From Modestobacter sp. (GTDB lineage: Bacteria > Actinomycetota > Actinomycetes > Mycobacteriales > Geodermatophilaceae): a stretch of DNA of 7,705 bases. The notes under the pieces are model-generated. The model ran no database searches and was not told the DNA's origin. It saw nothing but the letters and a program-made list of their open reading frames with translations. Numbering within the stretch: the stretch's first letter is position 1; each line of letters starts with the position of its first letter. The stretch is taken from the NCBI GenBank assembly GCA_025963425.1, contig JAOPUQ010000070.1, positions 1 to 7,705 of the forward strand, written 5' to 3'. This document shows, one piece after another, positions 6,050 to 7,705 of the stretch. The position numbers and the translations under genes are program-made.

Positions 6050-6313
6050 TCAGCTCTTCTGCCGGGCCCGGAAGGGCAGGACGACCGGCTCGCTGGAACG
6101 CTCGCCTCGAGACAGCTCTTGGGCGTTCGTCGGCTTCCGCCCCGGCGGGGGTGCGTACCGGTCCAGGTCGCGCGCGACGTCGATGACGTGACGGTTCAGG
6201 TGGCCGGCCAACTTTTCGCGTGTCGGGTGGGGCCGCGTCTTCGCCGTTCGGCGGCCCCCAGTCCCGGGGTGCGCATGCCAGGACACAGACCCACGTGTAC
6301 GACGGGAGTACAC
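6050..6313 (-). CDS. Possible small protein, doubtful
   Basis: The frame encodes up to 87 residues. The C-terminal two thirds (from REKLAGHLNRHVIDVARDLDRYAPPPG) is polar, helix-prone and proline-containing in a way that resembles real protein more than the competing frames do. Third positions are mostly G or C, but with more exceptions than in neighbouring genes. The N-terminal 25 residues are Arg/Gly/Trp-rich and unconvincing, the start codon is unclear (GTG at 6313 or another GTG inside), and no ribosome site is seen. It begins 4 bases after the stop of the LuxR-type gene on the same strand, so it could be read from that transcript. No function can be assigned; a degraded gene end is equally possible. 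Confidence 0.3.
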   Translation of the reverse strand: MYSRRTRGSVSWHAHPGTGGRRTAKTRPHPTREKLAGHLNRHVIDVARDLDRYAPPPGRKPTNAQELSRGERSSEPVVLPFRARQKS

Positions 6314-6317
6314 ATCG

Positions 6318-7307
6318 TCAGAGATCCAGGCGCAGGACCCCGTTGTCGACGGCGTAGGAGGCCAACCCCGCGCGGTTGGCCAGCCCGGTCTTCAGCAGCA
6401 GGTGCTCAACGTGGGTGCTCACCGTCCGCGGGCTCGTGCCCAGCACCACTCCGGTCTCCCGGTTCGACAGCCCCCGGGAGACCAGGGTGAGCACGTCGAG
6501 CTCACGTTCGGTGAGCTCGTGTGGCAGAGCGGTGTGCGCCACCATGACCAGCGCCCGCGGGCCGTCCGTGCGCGGATCGGGTGCCAACCGCACCATTTGT
6601 GCCCGTTCCCAGCGAGCGTCGGCACTTCGCGCGGCGAACCCTCGCAGCGACGGCTGGTCGCCGACGAGGAAGTCGGCAGTCACCCGGCGCAGCTGCACCG
6701 ACAGCTCGAGAACCGCATCGTTCAGCGGCACGCTCGCACCTCGAGCGTCCACCAGAACCGCCTGACTTCCGCCCCCGAGCATTCCGGCCATCCACACCGG
6801 CGGCAGGCAGACGTCGACCAGCTGTGCCAGCGCGGGCGCGGCCAGCTCCAGCGCCTCGCGCACATCCCCGTCGGCGGCACGGGTCTCGGTGAAGCTCATC
6901 GTGAGCAGCCCGGTCAGCCGTCCCCGCGGGCCCGGCGAGTGCAGCACCAGCGTCACCCCCTCCCGGAACCCCGCGGTCCGGAGGAAGTCGCGGTAGACGG
7001 GCGTCCGGTAGAAGCTCGGCCCGAAGTCCTGCATCCGCATTGGCCGGCACAGTTCCTGCGCGGTGCGGTAACTGGTGCAGGACAGATAGCTGGTGTTCAG
7101 GAACCGGAGCAGCGACGCACCGTACCCGGTACTCACCAAGGGGCGTTGTGCCCGGGCCAGCGGGTCCCACGCCGAGAGCATCACCGCGTCGAACGCGGCG
7201 ATCCGCCGCAGGTCGGCGAGCACCGCACTGGGCTCGCCGCCGCGGTGGAGCACGTCGCCCACGCGTGTCCCGAGGTCGGCCACCGCCTTCATCTGGCCTG
7301 CCCGCAC
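6318..7307 (-). CDS. LuxR-type transcriptional regulator with GAF-like N-terminal domain
   Basis: A 329-residue cytosolic DNA-binding regulator. The C-terminal LuxR/GerE helix-turn-helix spans about 265-325: LTERELDVLTLVSRGLSN, then TGVVLGTSPRTVSTHVEHLLLKTG containing the recognition helix, then the final helix. The N-terminal half (about 15-150) resembles a GAF-like sensory domain (ADLRRIAAFDAVMLSAWDP, and later TLVLHSPGPRGRLTGLLTMSF). There is no response-regulator receiver domain and no large ATPase domain, so a small ligand or cofactor is the likelier signal, but it is unknown. The frame is open to 7502, and an ATG lies at 7325. GTG at 7307 is chosen because AAAGGAG sits 5 bases before it and the upstream extension is Arg/Pro-rich and not protein-like. 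It is transcribed divergently from the amidase gene, which is its most likely target along with itself. Confidence 0.88.
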   Translation of the reverse strand: MRAGQMKAVADLGTRVGDVLHRGGEPSAVLADLRRIAAFDAVMLSAWDPLARAQRPLVSTGYGASLLRFLNTSYLSCTSYRTAQELCRPMRMQDFGPSFYRTPVYRDFLRTAGFREGVTLVLHSPGPRGRLTGLLTMSFTETRAADGDVREALELAAPALAQLVDVCLPPVWMAGMLGGGSQAVLVDARGASVPLNDAVLELSVQLRRVTADFLVGDQPSLRGFAARSADARWERAQMVRLAPDPRTDGPRALVMVAHTALPHELTERELDVLTLVSRGLSNRETGVVLGTSPRTVSTHVEHLLLKTGLANRAGLASYAVDNGVLRLDL

Positions 7308-7312
7308 GGATG

Positions 7313-7319
7313 CTCCTTT
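7313..7319 (-). promoter_or_regulatory. Strong Shine-Dalgarno site deciding the LuxR-type gene start
   Basis: The minus strand reads AAAGGAG, ending 5 bases before GTG 7307. The ATG at 7325 would place this site inside the coding sequence and has only weak purine content upstream, so the GTG is favoured. Confidence 0.65.
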
Positions 7320-7380
7320 CGACATCCGGACCGTCGGCGCCCGGTGTCGAACCCCGGTCGGGGGTGAACTCTGACACACA

Positions 7381-7391
7381 GTGCGGCGCAC
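7381..7391. repeat. Short inverted repeat GTGCG-G-CGCAC in the divergent regulatory region
   Basis: Perfect 5-base arms around one base, 74 bases upstream of the LuxR-type gene's start. It could be a regulator half-site pair or a chance GC palindrome. Confidence 0.25.
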
Positions 7392-7428
7392 GGGAACCGC
7401 CCAGGGACACACCGGGTCCGGGGGGATA

Positions 7429-7440
7429 CGTCGATCGACG
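7429..7440. promoter_or_regulatory. Perfect 12-base palindrome, candidate operator
   Basis: CGTCGATCGACG is fully self-complementary; the next flanking pair mismatches and the one after it (T 7427, A 7442) matches again. It lies in the 215-base gap between the divergent LuxR-type and amidase genes, 26 bases upstream of a possible amidase -10 box. Dimeric LuxR-type regulators bind palindromes of this sort, so it is a candidate site for the adjacent regulator. This is inferred from position and symmetry only. Confidence 0.4.
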
Positions 7441-7465
7441 GATGCCTGATGGAGTCTGCGGTCCC

Positions 7466-7471
7466 TAGCTT
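7466..7471 (+). promoter_or_regulatory. Possible -10 element for the amidase gene
   Basis: TAGCTT fits TANNNT and stands out in an otherwise GC-rich stretch, 51 bases upstream of the GTG at 7523, which would leave a leader of about 45 bases carrying the ribosome site. No clear -35 box is seen at 16-18 bases. Confidence 0.3.
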
Positions 7472-7522
7472 TCCTCTGCAGCGCGGGTTGTCCCACCGCC
7501 ACCGCCTGAGAGGAGCCACCCT

Positions 7523-7705
7523 GTGACCAGCTCGGACACCGATCTCTGCTACCTCACCGCGACCTCAGCAATCGCCGGCTTCCGATCCGGGGAACTTTCC
7601 CCGGTCGATCTGATGCAGGCTGTCATCGCCCGCGTCGAGAGCACCAACGACCGGCTCAACTGCCTGACCTACGAGTACTTCGACCGCGCCCTGGAGCAGG
7701 CTCGG
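7523..7705 (+). CDS. Amidase-signature family enzyme, N-terminal part (cut by window end)
   Basis: The first 61 residues of an amidase-signature hydrolase, too short to be seen as a complete gene. The pattern YLTATSAIAGFRSGELSPVD, then LMQAVIARVESTNDRLNCLTYEYFDRALEQA, is the usual opening of this family (compare GatA and related amidases: a helix, 'SGELS', then 'R(I/V)...N..LN'). The catalytic Lys-Ser-Ser triad would come later and is not in the window. The GTG start is supported by GAGAGGAG (7508-7515) 7 bases upstream. The substrate is unknown; members act on many amides and some are degradative enzymes. It is divergent from the LuxR-type regulator, which probably controls it. The gene is more likely a catabolic or accessory amidase than GatA, which is normally grouped with gatC and gatB, but the visible part cannot prove this. 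Confidence 0.75.
   Translation, partial: MTSSDTDLCYLTATSAIAGFRSGELSPVDLMQAVIARVESTNDRLNCLTYEYFDRALEQAR

Noticed and set aside
5261..6317. Possible insertion sequence, CRISPR array or tRNA in the gap
   Set aside because: I found no transposase motif, terminal inverted repeats with target duplication, regularly spaced repeats or cloverleaf.
6402..7367. A 321-codon plus-strand frame opposite the LuxR-type gene
   Set aside because: Antisense shadow; the minus strand carries a clear LuxR helix-turn-helix.
7308..7502. Longer N terminus of the LuxR-type regulator (starts at 7502 or 7325)
   Set aside because: The extension is Arg/Pro-rich, runs through the presumed promoter region and palindromes, and would place the AAAGGAG site inside the gene.

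Overview
The window is very GC-rich, with G or C at nearly every third codon position in the clear genes. It carries a RipA-like NlpC/P60 cell-wall endopeptidase, TANNNT -10 elements placed for leaderless mRNAs, and mixed ATG/GTG starts. This fits a high-GC Gram-positive actinobacterium, possibly of the Geodermatophilaceae; the family is a guess from gene style, not a proven placement.

Layout from left to right: (1) the 3' part of a secreted NlpC/P60 peptidoglycan endopeptidase (1-687, +), ending at a strong hairpin shared with (2) a convergent luciferase-like flavin-dependent monooxygenase (752-1741, -). (3) A small unknown protein (about 1905-2123, +) lies just upstream of (4) murL (2160-3479, +) and (5) murD2 (3454-4749, +), which overlap by 26 bases. 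(6) A 141-residue protein of unknown function (4814-5239, +) follows, apparently with its own leaderless promoter. (7) A convergent, frameshifted membrane-protein remnant (about 5158-5638, -) and (8) a mostly gene-free, degraded-looking stretch (about 5639-6317, with one weak small ORF) come next. (9) A LuxR-type regulator with a GAF-like N-terminal region (6318-7307, -) is divergent from (10) the start of an amidase-signature enzyme (7523 onward, +, cut by the window end). The 215-base gap between 9 and 10 holds palindromes that could be operators.

The most notable content is murL-murD2. In the usual route MurI makes D-glutamate and MurD adds it to UDP-MurNAc-L-Ala. In the alternative route known from Xanthomonas, MurD2 adds L-glutamate and MurL then epimerises that residue within the nucleotide peptide, using ATP. 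Here murL precedes and overlaps murD2, starts on an apparently leaderless transcript, and encodes a PP-loop-like GGGIDS motif and a CxxCxxC cluster. MurD2 keeps the Mur-ligase ATP and carbamylated-lysine motifs but differs from ordinary MurD at positions that hold D-glutamate. With the NlpC/P60 hydrolase, the left part of the window has a cell-wall theme. The right part looks like an accessory region with decayed sequence and a regulator/amidase pair.
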